Source of the DNA: Owenia fusiformis
Lineage: Eukaryota > Annelida > Polychaeta > Sabellida > Oweniidae
Length of the DNA: 64,000 bases
Assembly (NCBI GenBank): GCA_903813345.2
Contig: CAIIXF020000005.1
Location: forward strand, 40,957,394-41,021,393
Direction: 5' to 3'
The notes beneath the pieces were generated by a model. That model was given only the letters and a program-made list of their open reading frames with translations, searched no databases and had not been told where the DNA came from. Below, piece by piece: positions 42,101-46,800 of the stretch (position 1 is the stretch's first letter; each line of letters opens with the position of its first letter). The position numbers and the translations under genes were made by a program.

Positions 42101-43356
42101 ATAACAACTGAATCACTGGGAGCAGGGAAGACTTGATTCCCCAGTTTCCCAGGTCTGAAATTAAAATTTGAGTTCATCAATATTCATTTTGTTAGATTTT
42201 GTCTGCTATGTATGTAAGCCTATCATAAAGACCCTGTGGTTGTAAGTTAGCTTGGTCATCTATAGATCGAATTATCAAAACTGTACGTGTGTTCCGTATC
42301 ATACTGTACCTTGTCAACTTGTAAGGACACATGGATGTAAACTTTGCAGGATATTTGATATGATATTAGCAAGTAGTTGAACGAGATTTTAGGTTTGACA
42401 ATAATTGTCACAGATTTAATGTGACACTTGACCTGTTTAGATGCTTTAAAATTATTTGTAAATATACTGAACTGAGTGAAACCAGGGGGGGGGGGGGTTA
42501 ACCCCAGAGTTCAAAAATGACCTACCCTATAATATAAACCTGTATTGAGATTACAAACTTCTCTGATTGGTTAAAATAGTAGCCTTAAAATTTTCGAAAT
42601 ATGCTTCGAATAATATTATGTTCATTTCTGGCGCATCGTTGTTTCATATCAAGATAAAGAAAGGTGTACAGTCGGAGACATTAATAAACCTCAACCATCA
42701 AAAGTTGTCACACTGAGCTAAATTCTAAGTTTCATGTCTCAAACTCTCCCAAGTGGTAGAAAAAGAATTCCCGTTCTCTCTAAGTAGCACAATAAATTAA
42801 TCCAAAGCTTCATTCCTGCAAATGATGGATAAATTCCTACCAAATCGAATCAATGTTTTCAGGAATGGCCATTTTTGTGATCCAAGGAGGATTGACTCCA
42901 AGAATGCAACATCAGTTAACCTTATTTACTCGTGACAGGTTTAAAATGGCGGAAGGCATTTTGAAAGCTGGCACGTGTCATGGGACAGAAAAAATAAAGC
43001 ACTAGAATTCACTGAGGTAAGAATTCATGATATATGTGACAGAATGTCTTTTTCATAGCGTTAGTAATTATATATGTTCACCACTTTACAGAATATGCTG
43101 GTTTGGTGATACTGTGCCTTTGAAGTGTAGTATTTGGAAACTAGCCGGTGAAAATTCGAACAAACGAATGTGGTAAGCAAGAGACATAATTAATGTCTGT
43201 TATCTTTAAAGCTCTGGGACTTTCCTTCCTCTTGAATGAAACTGAAAGTTAGATCTAGAAAAATTGGAGAAAAAATATTCACTTGAATTCAGTAGCCAAG
43301 AACAAGTACTTGGATATAAATAAAGACATAACTTACCCTCTTCCCTGGTGTGACAT
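172..43356 (-). CDS. TRPM-family (melastatin) cation channel, 20 visible exons, 3' end beyond left edge
   Basis: This is a plasma-membrane tetrameric cation channel of the TRPM family. Exons read by splice sites and phase, all continuous: 43337-43356, 41881-42154, 38540-38683, 38161-38258, 37795-37892, 36541-36707, 36153-36326, 35578-35772, 35131-35320, 34792-34960, 34221-34377, 15426-15492, 12753-13000, 3333-3574, 2879-3022, 2560-2701, 1624-1845, 1165-1293, 741-992, 172-346. They total 3307 nt (about 1102 residues) and stop in the pore, so S6, the TRP box, the coiled coil and any C-terminal enzyme domain are off-window. The N-terminal homology region looks closest to TRPM2/TRPM8-type sequences (LVVSVVGGAKNF), while the pore helix (YPYWQIYGE) is nearer TRPM1/3/6/7, so I give no subtype. 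Exon 3 has a poor polypyrimidine tract and is the least certain. Intron 11 (18.7 kb) and intron 13 (9.2 kb) contain other genes. Confidence 0.9.
2083..2376. repeat. 21-bp minisatellite, about 14 copies
   Basis: The unit aacactgctaaccatgttaa (plus t) is repeated almost without change in TRPM intron 16. Because 21 is a multiple of three, several frames stay open on both strands (MLLTWLAV- and SSVINMV-type peptides). These are by-products of the period, not genes. Confidence 0.97.
3880..5190 (+). repeat. Tandem repeat with a ~340-370-bp unit, about 3.6 copies
   Basis: Copies begin near 3885, 4258, 4595 and 4938. Each runs from aaaatggc(a/t)gaaaataaaaa through catttttttgtaacaaaatt, aatgcaggacacctgaaatt and gaaccaggagtcatag to gacaaatcaatgttaacta. 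The fourth copy is cut short after gcgagacaaaaatg. It lies in TRPM intron 13. Short reading frames inside are fragments of the repeat, and no protein family is recognisable. Confidence 0.9.
5191..6243. other. AT-rich intronic DNA, no gene seen
   Basis: About 1 kb of AT-rich sequence between the tandem repeat and the first recognised exon of the von Willebrand A gene. A short upstream exon with the initiator Met of that gene should lie here or further left, but I could not identify it. Confidence 0.6.
6244..11147 (+). CDS. Secreted von Willebrand factor A-domain protein (two exons seen; first exon not found)
   Basis: Exons 6244-6616 and 10390-11147 join in phase 1 and give about 376 residues. 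The first begins with a signal-peptide-like stretch (YKFFLLIWAFIILGI), then a small Cys-containing domain (SKCQL, IKCIG, SLCGA, IECKE), a run of about 15 Thr from an ACA microsatellite and a Pro-rich linker. The second is a vWA domain: DIIFVIDVSCSV carries the MIDAS DxSxS motif and VVVVFGDGRNTG the later MIDAS Asp. The protein is probably extracellular and binds a ligand through a divalent cation. The exon at 6244 follows an acceptor (gattgcag) and has no ATG, so a short upstream exon is expected. The gene lies opposite to and inside TRPM intron 13. Its 3.8-kb intron carries a mariner element. Confidence 0.8.
6535..6575 (+). repeat. (ACA)n microsatellite coding for poly-Thr
   Basis: An uninterrupted ACA run inside the first vWA exon encodes about 15 threonines between the Cys-containing domain and the vWA domain. 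It resembles an O-glycosylated linker and is likely length-polymorphic. Confidence 0.9.
6904..8865 (-). mobile_element. Mariner transposon with long (~190-bp) terminal inverted repeats
   Basis: The left end (6904-7092, starting cagggtgatccagaagtaac) and right end (8677-8865) are near-perfect inverted copies, and TA is duplicated outside both (6902-6903 and 8866-8867). The element contains one transposase gene on the minus strand. Few differences separate the two ends (for example ccgatatc/tcaggtta), so the insertion is fairly young. It lies in the vWA gene intron and seems to have landed in an older transposon relic whose remains continue at 8871-9240. Confidence 0.93.
7208..8443 (-). CDS. 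Mariner transposase, DD34D, apparently split by one intron
   Basis: Exon 1 is 7748-8443 and exon 2 is 7208-7576; the removed segment 7577-7747 (171 nt) has a strong donor (AAG|gtaagat) and acceptor (tttttcag). Joined, they give 354 residues, the usual mariner length. Residues 1-120 are the two helix-turn-helix DNA-binding units, and WVPHDLT follows at about 123-129. The catalytic Asps are D162 (ITSDES), D258 (HWDNAPTH) and D293 (SPDLAPSD), giving the canonical DD34D spacing. No stop or frameshift remains after splicing. Reading straight through 7747 gives a stop after 238 residues, so without splicing the protein would lack its second and third Asp. The enzyme cuts and joins transposon ends at TA. 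Confidence 0.9.
8871..9240 (+). pseudogene. Decayed Tc1/mariner-type transposase relic
   Basis: In shifting frames one reads SVSDFCLWGYAKGSMY, then DLKREINHVFQAIPAEECSR and VIDNLWRMAYSMM. These match the C-terminal part of Tc1/mariner-like transposases (DFFLWGYLK...L..LK..I...I....). Frame changes near 9060 and upstream, and no flanking ends that I can pair, mark it as dead. A fragment at 6807 (acagggtggtcaaagaatgg) may be its left end, which would make it the older element split by the mariner at 6904-8865. Confidence 0.7.
9241..10389. other. Remainder of vWA-gene intron, no feature seen
   Basis: AT-rich intronic sequence up to the acceptor ttcttccag at 10381-10389. No conserved reading frame, satellite or inverted repeat was noticed. 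Confidence 0.6.
11148..11800. other. 3' flank of the vWA gene
   Basis: Candidate AATAAA polyadenylation signals on the plus strand lie near 11220, 11408 and 11461. Otherwise I see nothing. Confidence 0.5.
11800..12120 (-). pseudogene. Second decayed Tc1/mariner-type transposase relic
   Basis: On the minus strand, in several frames, the fragments RWFGKLFGNGIIALNNPDIS, then LNPWDFLLLGNLTSKVFTTH and LNEFQQR line up with the usual RW.G..GPI.WPPRSPDLTP.DFFLWG.LK..V block of Tc1/mariner transposases. Stops and frameshifts interrupt it. No ends could be paired. Confidence 0.6.
12146..12190. repeat. (AGAC)n microsatellite
   Basis: About eleven copies of agac, ending agacaagtgagtg. Confidence 0.95.
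12380..12540. repeat. Single diverged unit of the 73-bp repeat family
   Basis: It contains ttccttacagagagggtcc, attaacatgtaagtcaatgg and ttgttcttttgaaaactg, the same blocks that form the arrays at 15.7-16.1 kb and 33.5-34.1 kb, here as one isolated unit. Confidence 0.8.
12753..15492 (-). CDS. TRPM exons 12-13: TRPM homology region
   Basis: Exon 12 (15426-15492, 67 nt) encodes ITVFSLNKNEDLDLAILSAL, the TRPM signature that normally reads ITVF...DVAILTALLK. Exon 13 (12753-13000) encodes LKLALTWNRSDIAADKIF and then an ankyrin-like helical stretch ending RNLYNK. Phases 1 and 0 join exon 11 to exon 14. The intron between the two exons holds a ~130-bp satellite with a mariner-type insertion at 13616-14666. 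Intron 11 upstream holds two nested genes on opposite strands. Confidence 0.88.
13035..14695. repeat. ~130-bp satellite rich in gaccttaagaaggtca, interrupted by a transposon
   Basis: Units repeat tttttgaccttaagaaggtc, aaatctcaaatctaaagtc, gagaacttgtagatgatttt and ggtcaatttgaagcaagttg. Each unit carries the small palindrome gacctt(n)aaggtc. The array runs to 13615, is interrupted by the element 13616-14666, and resumes at 14669 (agaaggtcaaatcttaaatc). Confidence 0.88.
13616..14666 (-). mobile_element. Non-autonomous mariner-type element with ~200-bp inverted repeats
   Basis: The ends cgaggggtgatcaataagta (13616) and its reverse complement (to 14666) extend as inverted repeats over about 200 bp, and TA flanks both sides (13614-13615 and 14667-14668). 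Between them, 14001-14345 on the minus strand is a crippled transposase: LLHMDIAPAHRSQNIQKTI keeps the second Asp region, and ANAPYCSDLLTCDLF is a damaged form of the SPDL.P.D.. block. The N-terminal half and first Asp are missing, so it cannot act alone. Confidence 0.88.
15660..16120 (+). repeat. 73-bp repeat array (about 5 units) with a 62-bp flank
   Basis: The unit contains gttccttacagagagggtca, ttaacatgtaagtcagtggg and acttgttcttttgaaaactg. The array ends at about 16058 and is followed by a distinct 62-bp flank (16059-16120: cgggataccagagtatccgc ... ggctacgaatatgacc). The same flank, inverted, precedes the sister array at 33425-33486. Confidence 0.9.
16121..16735. other. Region upstream of the YqaJ gene; short direct repeats
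   Basis: A ~60-bp direct duplication at about 16535-16645 repeats gtagaatacgagtgtatgcg and gtgcatgaga/gtgcatgata. The first exon or promoter of the plus-strand nuclease gene may be here, but no supported exon was found upstream of the acceptor at 16725-16735. Confidence 0.5.
16736..17722 (+). CDS. YqaJ-gene exons 1-2: zinc finger and helical domain
   Basis: Exon 1 (16736-17043) opens with KKCGICTFKSHYLNDFLRHF then NDEH, a C2H2 finger (C-x2-C-x12-H-x3-H type). It ends at CAG|gtatat, phase 0. Exon 2 (17260-17722) includes FLQFLELVEDDTFPYDNICY, FLDVIQWYTIGNKSKMRYS and FWFAGYKMFHGKFLAFM, a helical block I associate with this protein family but cannot assign a function. It ends AG|gtagaa, phase 1. 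The finger is a plausible DNA-binding module. Confidence 0.75.
16736..29598 (+). CDS. Zinc-finger / YqaJ-type exonuclease / putative DD(E) transposase-like protein, 9 exons
   Basis: Exons 16736-17043, 17260-17722, 22109-22264, 22601-23001, 23141-23285, 24967-26808, 27247-28426, 28687-28848 and 29430-29598 join in consistent phase (4826 nt, about 1608 residues with the stop). In order: a C2H2 finger; a conserved helical region; a coiled region; a YqaJ/lambda-exonuclease nuclease; a long region with a possible RNase H-like first Asp; and a C-terminal region with a D..H...N and E..FG pair like P-element/THAP9 transposases. From memory, proteins of this general layout are multicopy in marine invertebrate genomes and labelled only YqaJ domain-containing. 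The gene is complete at its 3' end. The 5' exon is uncertain (ATG at 16717 is a weak alternative). It runs opposite to TRPM, inside intron 11. Confidence 0.85.
17750..18288. mobile_element. Foldback element, ~105-bp inverted repeats
   Basis: The arms (17750-17865 and 18175-18288) begin tttctgtaagaaggtccaac and match over about 105 bp, through aaatctggaagat and gcaaaatatgttaggtctt. The centre includes a G11 run near 18040. No target duplication was clear. It lies in intron 2 of the YqaJ gene, 28 bp after the donor. Confidence 0.88.
18779..21900 (+). repeat. Dispersed family A copy (split by the element 19165-21318)
   Basis: The head ttatccctacgagcgaagtc (18780) and the tail gggatttgctgctccgtgga ... 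ttgctgttt (to about 21897) enclose tandem blocks of ~130 bp: gataactcaaataccagtga, tatgctgatgcctagggaca and ttcaaaatggcggccatttt. Other copies are at 26985-27215, 29040-29312 and 49015-49668. Confidence 0.85.
19165..21318. mobile_element. Element with CATACCTGCCAACCTA ends, 6-bp TSD, filled with a ctaccgtaaaa repeat
   Basis: The left end catacctgccaaccta (19165) and the right end taggttggcaggtatg (to 21318) are 15-16-bp inverted copies. The 6 bp cagatt are duplicated outside (19159-19164 and 21319-21324), and removing the element restores the flanking family A repeat. The inside near both ends consists of degenerate 25-35-bp blocks of the form accgtaaaaactaccgcatt / ttcaaaatctaccg. The middle (19490-20650) is plain AT-rich DNA without a transposase that I can see. 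Confidence 0.9.
22109..23285 (+). CDS. YqaJ-gene exons 3-5: coiled region and start of the nuclease domain
   Basis: Exon 3 (22109-22264) holds DLHGFEPAPTKTELFTSLEA. Exon 4 (22601-23001) is Lys/Leu-rich and helical (IIKEIKGILLVQADKLKKL). Exon 5 (23141-23285) ends with QRSKVWFNLRKSAKVTG, which matches the QR...W...R.G..T.S block that opens YqaJ and lambda-exonuclease domains. The domain continues directly in exon 6 (GSTMFDAAGL). Phases are 1, 1, 0, 1. Confidence 0.82.
23338..24596. mobile_element. Foldback element with ~60-bp ends in YqaJ-gene intron 5
   Basis: The ends actgttccacagctggatga (23338) and the inverted copy ending ccagctgtggaacagt (24596) match over about 60 bp, with a second inner match (tgaatctggatcc / ggattcgaa). 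It is about 1.26 kb. Inside, 23480-23715 on the plus strand is an open frame without ATG that repeats EEPAPAV about four times. No transposase was recognised. Confidence 0.85.
24645..24960. repeat. Small inverted repeat next to the YqaJ exon 6 acceptor
   Basis: The arms 24645-24712 and 24853-24955 share aaggtttatgtttca, aaatattatattttcttttt and gataccttgttttttaa in opposite orientation. The right arm ends within 10 bp of the exon 6 acceptor (24961-24966), so a hairpin could include that splice site. Confidence 0.8.
24967..26808 (+). CDS. YqaJ-gene exon 6: nuclease core and first putative transposase Asp
   Basis: The 1842-nt exon starts GSTMFDAAGLRTLKAQKEHF. The nuclease core follows: HGTDCEIHALSTVVGKVLP, TSPDGEGWDLNAEVDSLD, then IELKCPYP and YYLTQVLSHM. 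The Asp of SPDG, the Glu-x-Lys of ELK and the QVL.HM helix are the arrangement of lambda-exonuclease-like 5'-3' DNA exonucleases (PD-(D/E)xK). Later, SIGFDGQFYKIAVMDE has the look of an RNase H-fold first strand with its catalytic Asp. The end is a long acidic tail (DDEMEVDEISDEDRDENLD), ending at AGAG|gtatgt. Confidence 0.85.
26985..27215 (+). repeat. Dispersed family A, short copy
   Basis: It has the head (cagttcggtagggattaag, gtccgtctgtcggtccttt) and the tail (gattcgctacttcttcgag, gctgtttctctagtt) with little between. It lies in the intron between exons 6 and 7 and ends about 30 bp before the exon 7 acceptor. Confidence 0.7.
27247..28426 (+). CDS. YqaJ-gene exon 7: P-element/THAP9-like catalytic motifs (putative)
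   Basis: This exon contains PLFCFLDFHHLLTNTRCH, which resembles the D-x2-H-L-x-K/N-x2-R block of P-element and THAP9 transposases, and about 165 residues later VRAVGSQMSETFFGSYRDLD, which resembles their N-Q-D-x-L/x-E-x-F-F-G/S block with the catalytic Glu. With the Asp of exon 6 this would give a DDE triad with long insertions. The segment between includes YAEAELTGNIGKWYRAVDER and MVLSVRDWFLSQLIPHL. No family assignment is certain; the motif match is my inference from pattern. It ends AACAG|gtttgt, phase 2. Confidence 0.7.
28687..29598 (+). CDS. YqaJ-gene exons 8-9: C-terminal tail
   Basis: Exon 8 (28687-28848) adds RSFCFNTTRRTTVYKERQLS and an acidic segment. Exon 9 (29430-29598) adds RDHIFDRLQSQRNKKAAGF and stops at TAA after YNFDE. 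Both acceptors are good (tttttcag, tattttcag) and phase 2 is kept throughout. An AATAAA lies near 29964. The basic FDRLQSQRNKK stretch could touch DNA or be a nuclear-localisation signal. Confidence 0.75.
29040..29312 (+). repeat. Dispersed family A, tail copy
   Basis: It contains gataactcaaataccaatga, ttatatgctgatgcctagc and gtgggatttgcttttccttg, the body and tail of family A without the head. It lies in the last intron of the YqaJ gene. Confidence 0.75.
29599..30653. other. 3' flank of the YqaJ gene, no gene seen
   Basis: AT-rich DNA. A loose duplication of about 300 bp pairs 30230-30420 with 30530-30660 and 31330-31460 (tattgcactacttcaatatt, acacctgagaat, gtaaataaagtaaaa). Confidence 0.5.
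30659..31164. mobile_element. Foldback element CACTGGTCAG, 5-bp TSD
   Basis: The ends cactggtcagaatcaa (30659) and the inverse (31164) match over more than 200 bp each, so almost the whole 506 bp is one palindrome. The 5 bp actct are repeated outside (30654-30658 and 31165-31169). Each arm starts with the near-palindrome ggtaacggccgttacc followed by tctcatctaagatggcggac. There is no coding capacity. Confidence 0.92.
31543..32538 (-). CDS. C2H2 zinc-finger protein, nested in TRPM intron 11
   Basis: Two coding exons, 31936-32538 and 31543-31725, join in phase 0 (gtataac donor, gtttcag acceptor) and give 261 residues. The ATG lies right after an acceptor (ttttcag), so a 5' untranslated exon is expected upstream. 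The N-terminal ~65 residues are acidic. Fingers follow: CALC...HMSRKH, CDQC...HVRGYH, CSQC...HESQVH, CDLC...HLNMQH, CNTC...HQVTC (its final ligand is provided across the intron, C2HC form), CRECG...HYNAKH and CKAC...HMKKAGH at the C-terminus. It is probably a nuclear DNA-binding regulator; the target is unknown. It lies on the same strand as TRPM. Confidence 0.88.
32539..33420. other. Upstream of the zinc-finger gene
   Basis: Intronic to TRPM and probably containing the promoter and 5' exon of the zinc-finger gene. No specific site was recognised. Confidence 0.5.
33425..34070 (+). repeat. 73-bp repeat array (about 8 units) preceded by the inverted 62-bp flank
   Basis: The inverted flank (33425-33486, ggtcatattcgtagcctaag ... 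gatactctggtatcccgt) is followed by about eight units with gttccttacagagagggtca and gtcagtgggacttgttcttt. It is the same family as 15660-16120. It lies in TRPM intron 11, ending about 150 bp before exon 11. The long reading frames on both strands come from the repeat. Confidence 0.92.
34221..38258 (-). CDS. TRPM exons 4-11: cytosolic N-terminal homology domain
   Basis: Exon 4 (38161-38258) has KECTRYVHDPKNKDTPK and exon 5 (37795-37892) has KCKCGQLEDKHI, the Cys-rich stretch at the start of TRPM homology regions. Exon 6 (36541-36707) has DPWTEDDIAEFPTNAFGQID. Exon 7 (36153-36326) has NLVVSVVGGAKNF. Exon 8 (35578-35772) has GWVITSGCNMGIMKAVG and IGIAPWGYI. Exon 9 (35131-35320) has HFLLVDDGKRGTY. 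Exon 10 (34792-34960) has IPVVMVVVEGGTDAI and the PTGRAADILAYA stretch. Exon 11 (34221-34377) is a charged amphipathic helix. The order and spacing are those of the SLOG-like nucleotide-binding fold of the TRPM N-terminus. Donor sites are mostly close to the GTAAGT consensus. Confidence 0.9.
36927..37794 (-). repeat. ~51-bp minisatellite that starts at the TRPM exon 5 donor
   Basis: On the minus strand exon 5 ends TGACACATG|gtatacaacctttcat, and the unit gtatacaacctttcatacca + attttatgggatggttcaat + caatcaatgat then repeats about 17 times. At 36962-36975 a unit even repeats the exon end (tgacacatggtata). Repetition of gtatac makes a row of donor-like sites. Confidence 0.93.
38386..38488. mobile_element. 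103-bp hairpin element with CAGGCCTGTAGCCAGG ends
   Basis: The ends caggcctgtagccagggggg and the inverse ccccctggttacgggcctg pair into a hairpin with G-run and C-run arms. cctgg is present directly on both sides (38381-38385 and 38489-38493), a possible 5-bp target duplication. It lies in TRPM intron 3. Confidence 0.75.
38540..43356 (-). CDS. TRPM exons 1-3: start codon and basic Ser/Arg-rich N-terminus
   Basis: Exon 1 (43337-43356) is only 20 nt (MSHQGR plus two bases). Exon 2 (41881-42154) is rich in Ser, Arg, Thr and Pro (FTPRSTSRSLSGGSRNGSPT, then RRRTRSRSPNHEDN) and probably disordered. It ends at a GAG|gtatgt donor, from which a 2.5-kb satellite begins. Exon 3 (38540-38683) is in frame and coding-like (FDEEKHSEVRNALRLKKH, then VGVMNTAIDIENRVRNMEP), but its proposed acceptor after gaagag lacks a pyrimidine tract, so its upstream limit or an additional small exon is open. 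Confidence 0.72.
39340..41880 (-). repeat. ~60-bp satellite (about 42 copies) that starts at the TRPM exon 2 donor
   Basis: On the minus strand the unit is gatgaagtatgtcatatttg + tagtgttctttagagaaggt + tttgtgcttcttatcatatg. The array abuts exon 2, which ends GATGAG|gtatgtcatatttg. One unit near 41408-41421 keeps the exact gtgag|gtatgt donor, and others differ by one base. Length variants (57-62 bp) shift the frame, so the hydrophobic peptides it encodes (YVIFVVFFIEGFVLLI) are not maintained. Confidence 0.95.
42671..43084. mobile_element. Transposon family GTGGCGGACA, copy A
   Basis: It runs from gtcggagacattaataaacc to atatatgttcaccac, flanked by tgtaca (42665-42670) and tttaca (43085-43090). 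It is the inverted relative of copy B (44081-44650), sharing ctaaattctaagtttcatgtc, atggataaattcctaccaaa and gattgactccaagaatgca. It has an internal deletion relative to copy B. It lies in TRPM intron 1. Confidence 0.82.
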
Positions 43357-43848
43357 TTTATTTTCTCCAAATTGAATGTATTACTGGCATTTTTATGACA
43401 TCAGAATGCCATATACTTCACTAAAAATGCTAGAATTTCATAAATTGATCAAATATCCTATGGCTGCCATGTTATCTCCATAAACAATCCATAAAGGGTT
43501 GTCGGAACTGAGATTAATTGGTGCTCGTGATTCTTACAGGAAGAGTAAAAAAATATACATTGTTTAAGGCGAAAGTGCAATTCGTTTACAAAAATAAACA
43601 GTCAAGAAAGGTACAGTCTCGAAATAATGGTAAATAATATGATAAAGTGTAAATATTGTAATTGGGTATTTTCATTTACCCTTTCAATCTAAGTAGTTAC
43701 AATGCGCATGCTCAAAGAGCACCTGCTACTTCCGGTAAAATTTTCAAATATTTTATTTCCACATTTTATGCAAAAGACAGTCAAATTACGCCATAGATAA
43801 GGATATGTTTTATGCAGGACATATTTCGAATGCCATTATATTCTGAAA
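43357..43848. promoter_or_regulatory. Head-to-head promoter between TRPM and the 132-aa protein gene
   Basis: Only 492 bp separate the two start codons. tgcgcatgc at 43703-43711 resembles an NRF1 site and acttccggt at 43729-43737 an ETS/GABP site, both typical of TATA-less two-way promoters in animals. Transcription starts are not visible in sequence. Confidence 0.6.
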
Positions 43849-46800
43849 ATGCCAAACGGGAAGAGAAAAGAGTGTTTCAGTTTTGGGGACGATTCTTGGC
43901 ATTTTGAGAATTTTTCACAGACTCCGAGATCTATTGATGATGACTGCAATCATATTCAGCGGGTATTTATTTATTTATCTTTTAATTTGTTATTTCATGA
44001 GCTCTGAAGTGTTCCCGTCTGTATTATGTTATTACTTACCTCGTTCAAAGATTGGCTAATTTGTTTGAACAGCATTTACAGTGGCGGACATAAATTACAA
44101 AAGCTATGGAAATACTGTACATGCTGTCGCATATGTAATAAATTCTTACCCCAGTGTATTCAGTGCTCTATTTTCTCCATCTTAGTAAGTCCAGATATAG
44201 TGGAATTTGTGTCCATAATGACAAATAAGAACTTAAAAATTTGAAGTGGGATTCACATGTAATGCAGACTCTTCAAATTTTGAGGTGATTTTGGAGCCCG
44301 ATTACGCCGCAATGTGGATTGGCTTCCAGAATGCAACATGACACATGTCAGCTTTCAAAATGCTGTTCTGCCATTTTGAAATCTGTCACGAGTAAACAAG
44401 GTTACCCGATGTTGCATTCTGGGAGTCAATCCTTCTTGGATCACAAACATGGCGATTCATGAAAACATTCGTTCGATTTGGTAGGGATTTATCCATTATT
44501 TGCAGATATGAAGCTTTGGAATCATTTATTGTGCTACTTAAAGTGAATGGGAATTATTTTTTTACCCCTTGGGAGAGTTTGCGACACGAAACTTAGAATT
44601 TAGCTCATTGTAACAACTTTTGAGGGTTGAGATTTATTTTTGTCCCCCACTTTACACGCCCCTTTCGCCCACCTCTGAATCGTGACAGATGAAAGCGAAA
44701 AAGTGAATTCAGCTGCTTAATTTGTGTCGACAAATGTTTCCTACATCACTGTCCTCTACCGAGAAACTAATATGGTGATTTTGATGGAAATTCAATAAGT
44801 AACGTTCAAAATCTCTGAAGATTTTCAAATGAGGGTTCACATGCTCTCAACGAAATGCTCAAATGACTGAACCTCATTTGGATATCTTTGGAGAGTAGAG
44901 TGGCACTTCAGAAAGAAGGTTGATAGGCATAGAGGCAGTTGATAACTTTTACAGTTTCACAAACTTATTTCGTGTTTAGTGTTACCATTCTATATCCCTT
45001 CATTTCTTAAAAGCTTGGTAAATCAATCCGTTCCATAAATATGGAATCAAGTAAAGCAATATTGATAAGATCGTGAATGTTATATACACACCAATGTATT
45101 TGACATGTTGATAGGTAAAATACAAGGAAATTCCCACAGTGAGTCAAGTAGCTACAACCCATACACAATGCACAATTATACACTGTATATTGCTACTCGG
45201 ATTGAAGTTAAAATAGTCTTGAAAAAGGTCACTGATGTCATGATTTTTAACGATTTATTCGTTATCCATGATTGATTTTACAAGTACAAATAGCGGTCTC
45301 ATTATTCCATTCACGATGCGGTGTCCATAGAAACGAATCCACGATTAACCATTCGTTAATAACAATAAGTTTCGAGAAACGGCCTCCTGGATAGTAGCTG
45401 CGCAACACCTAATGGTAGGGAGGGGACCCGCTGTACAGATGTGGCCTTGTTTTATTTTATAGTTCTGTGCCATGGAAACTCTTGTACTTAAAATCAACCC
45501 TATCGCTCTCTCAATTTGCATTTTCTGTCTTTGACACTTTCTGTCTAGGATAAGAGATATGTGGAATAAGTAATGTATTTAATGAAGCAGCATCATGTGT
45601 CATTCCTTCCACAGGGCCATAGCCAGCTTTTACCAATGGGGGAGGGGAGTCACTTTTCCTGGGAGAGTTTACATTTGACAATTTTGGCCAAGGAAATCTT
45701 GTTCCAAAAATAAATTGACATGGACAATACCTCAATGCATTGATTATCTTGTAGCATATTTTAAAGCATTGACTGCAATCATATTCAAAGGATATTTATC
45801 TTATCTTTTAATTTGTCATTTTAGGAGCTCTGAAATGTTCCCATCTGTATTATAATTACTTACCTCTTTCAAAGGCTGGCTGATTTGTTAGAACAGCCTT
45901 TACACGCCCCTGTCACCCGCTTCAGAATAGTGACAGATGAAAGTGAAAAACTGAATTCAGCTGCTTACTTTATATCATCAAAAGTTTCCTACAATACAGT
46001 ACTGAGAAACCAAAATGGTGATTTTGATGGAAATTCACTAAGTACCATTCAAAATCTCTGAGGATTTCTGAAGGAGGGTTCACATACTCTGAACGAAATG
46101 CTAGGAGTTTGCTAAAGCAAATGACTGAACCTTCAGAAATCTCCGGAGAGTCGAGCGTCACTTTAGAAAGAAGTCTTGAAAGGAACAGAGGCAGTTGATA
46201 AATTCTATAAATTCACAAACAAATACCTCAATACAATGTACATTGGTTCTCTTGTAGCATATTTTAAACCATTGTTTTAAATGTACATATTTGATTTCAG
46301 AAGCGTCTCTGTTGTGGACTAGAAGCATTGACTAAAGTACCCCTTGCTGGATTTCAACCCAGTAAGTATTAATTCACGTAGATTATTATAGTGATTAATC
46401 ATGTACATTAAATCTGGTTATAGTTCTCCTTTACCAGTCAACAAAACATTTAGAAACAAAAGAATCAAATAACTCGTCTGATCTTGAACAGAATCTACAG
46501 AGCGACAATAAAAATGTCTGGTTCACATAATCAGAGCTTTATGAAGTAAACTTATTCTTAACCCACTGAGACTGGCAAGTTACAAATATACATGTTGAAA
46601 TCTATTACACTTATTTCAAAACAATCTACACCATCAGTGTCATTGTATATCATGTAACTGTCTAAATGAATAGACACAAATAATATGCCCACATATATGC
46701 ACCACATCTCACAAATTGTGGTTAAGATAAGGTCGCAGCCATTGGACAAAATTGTTTGTATCACTAATATATCACACATTTAATATATATTTCATTTGGG

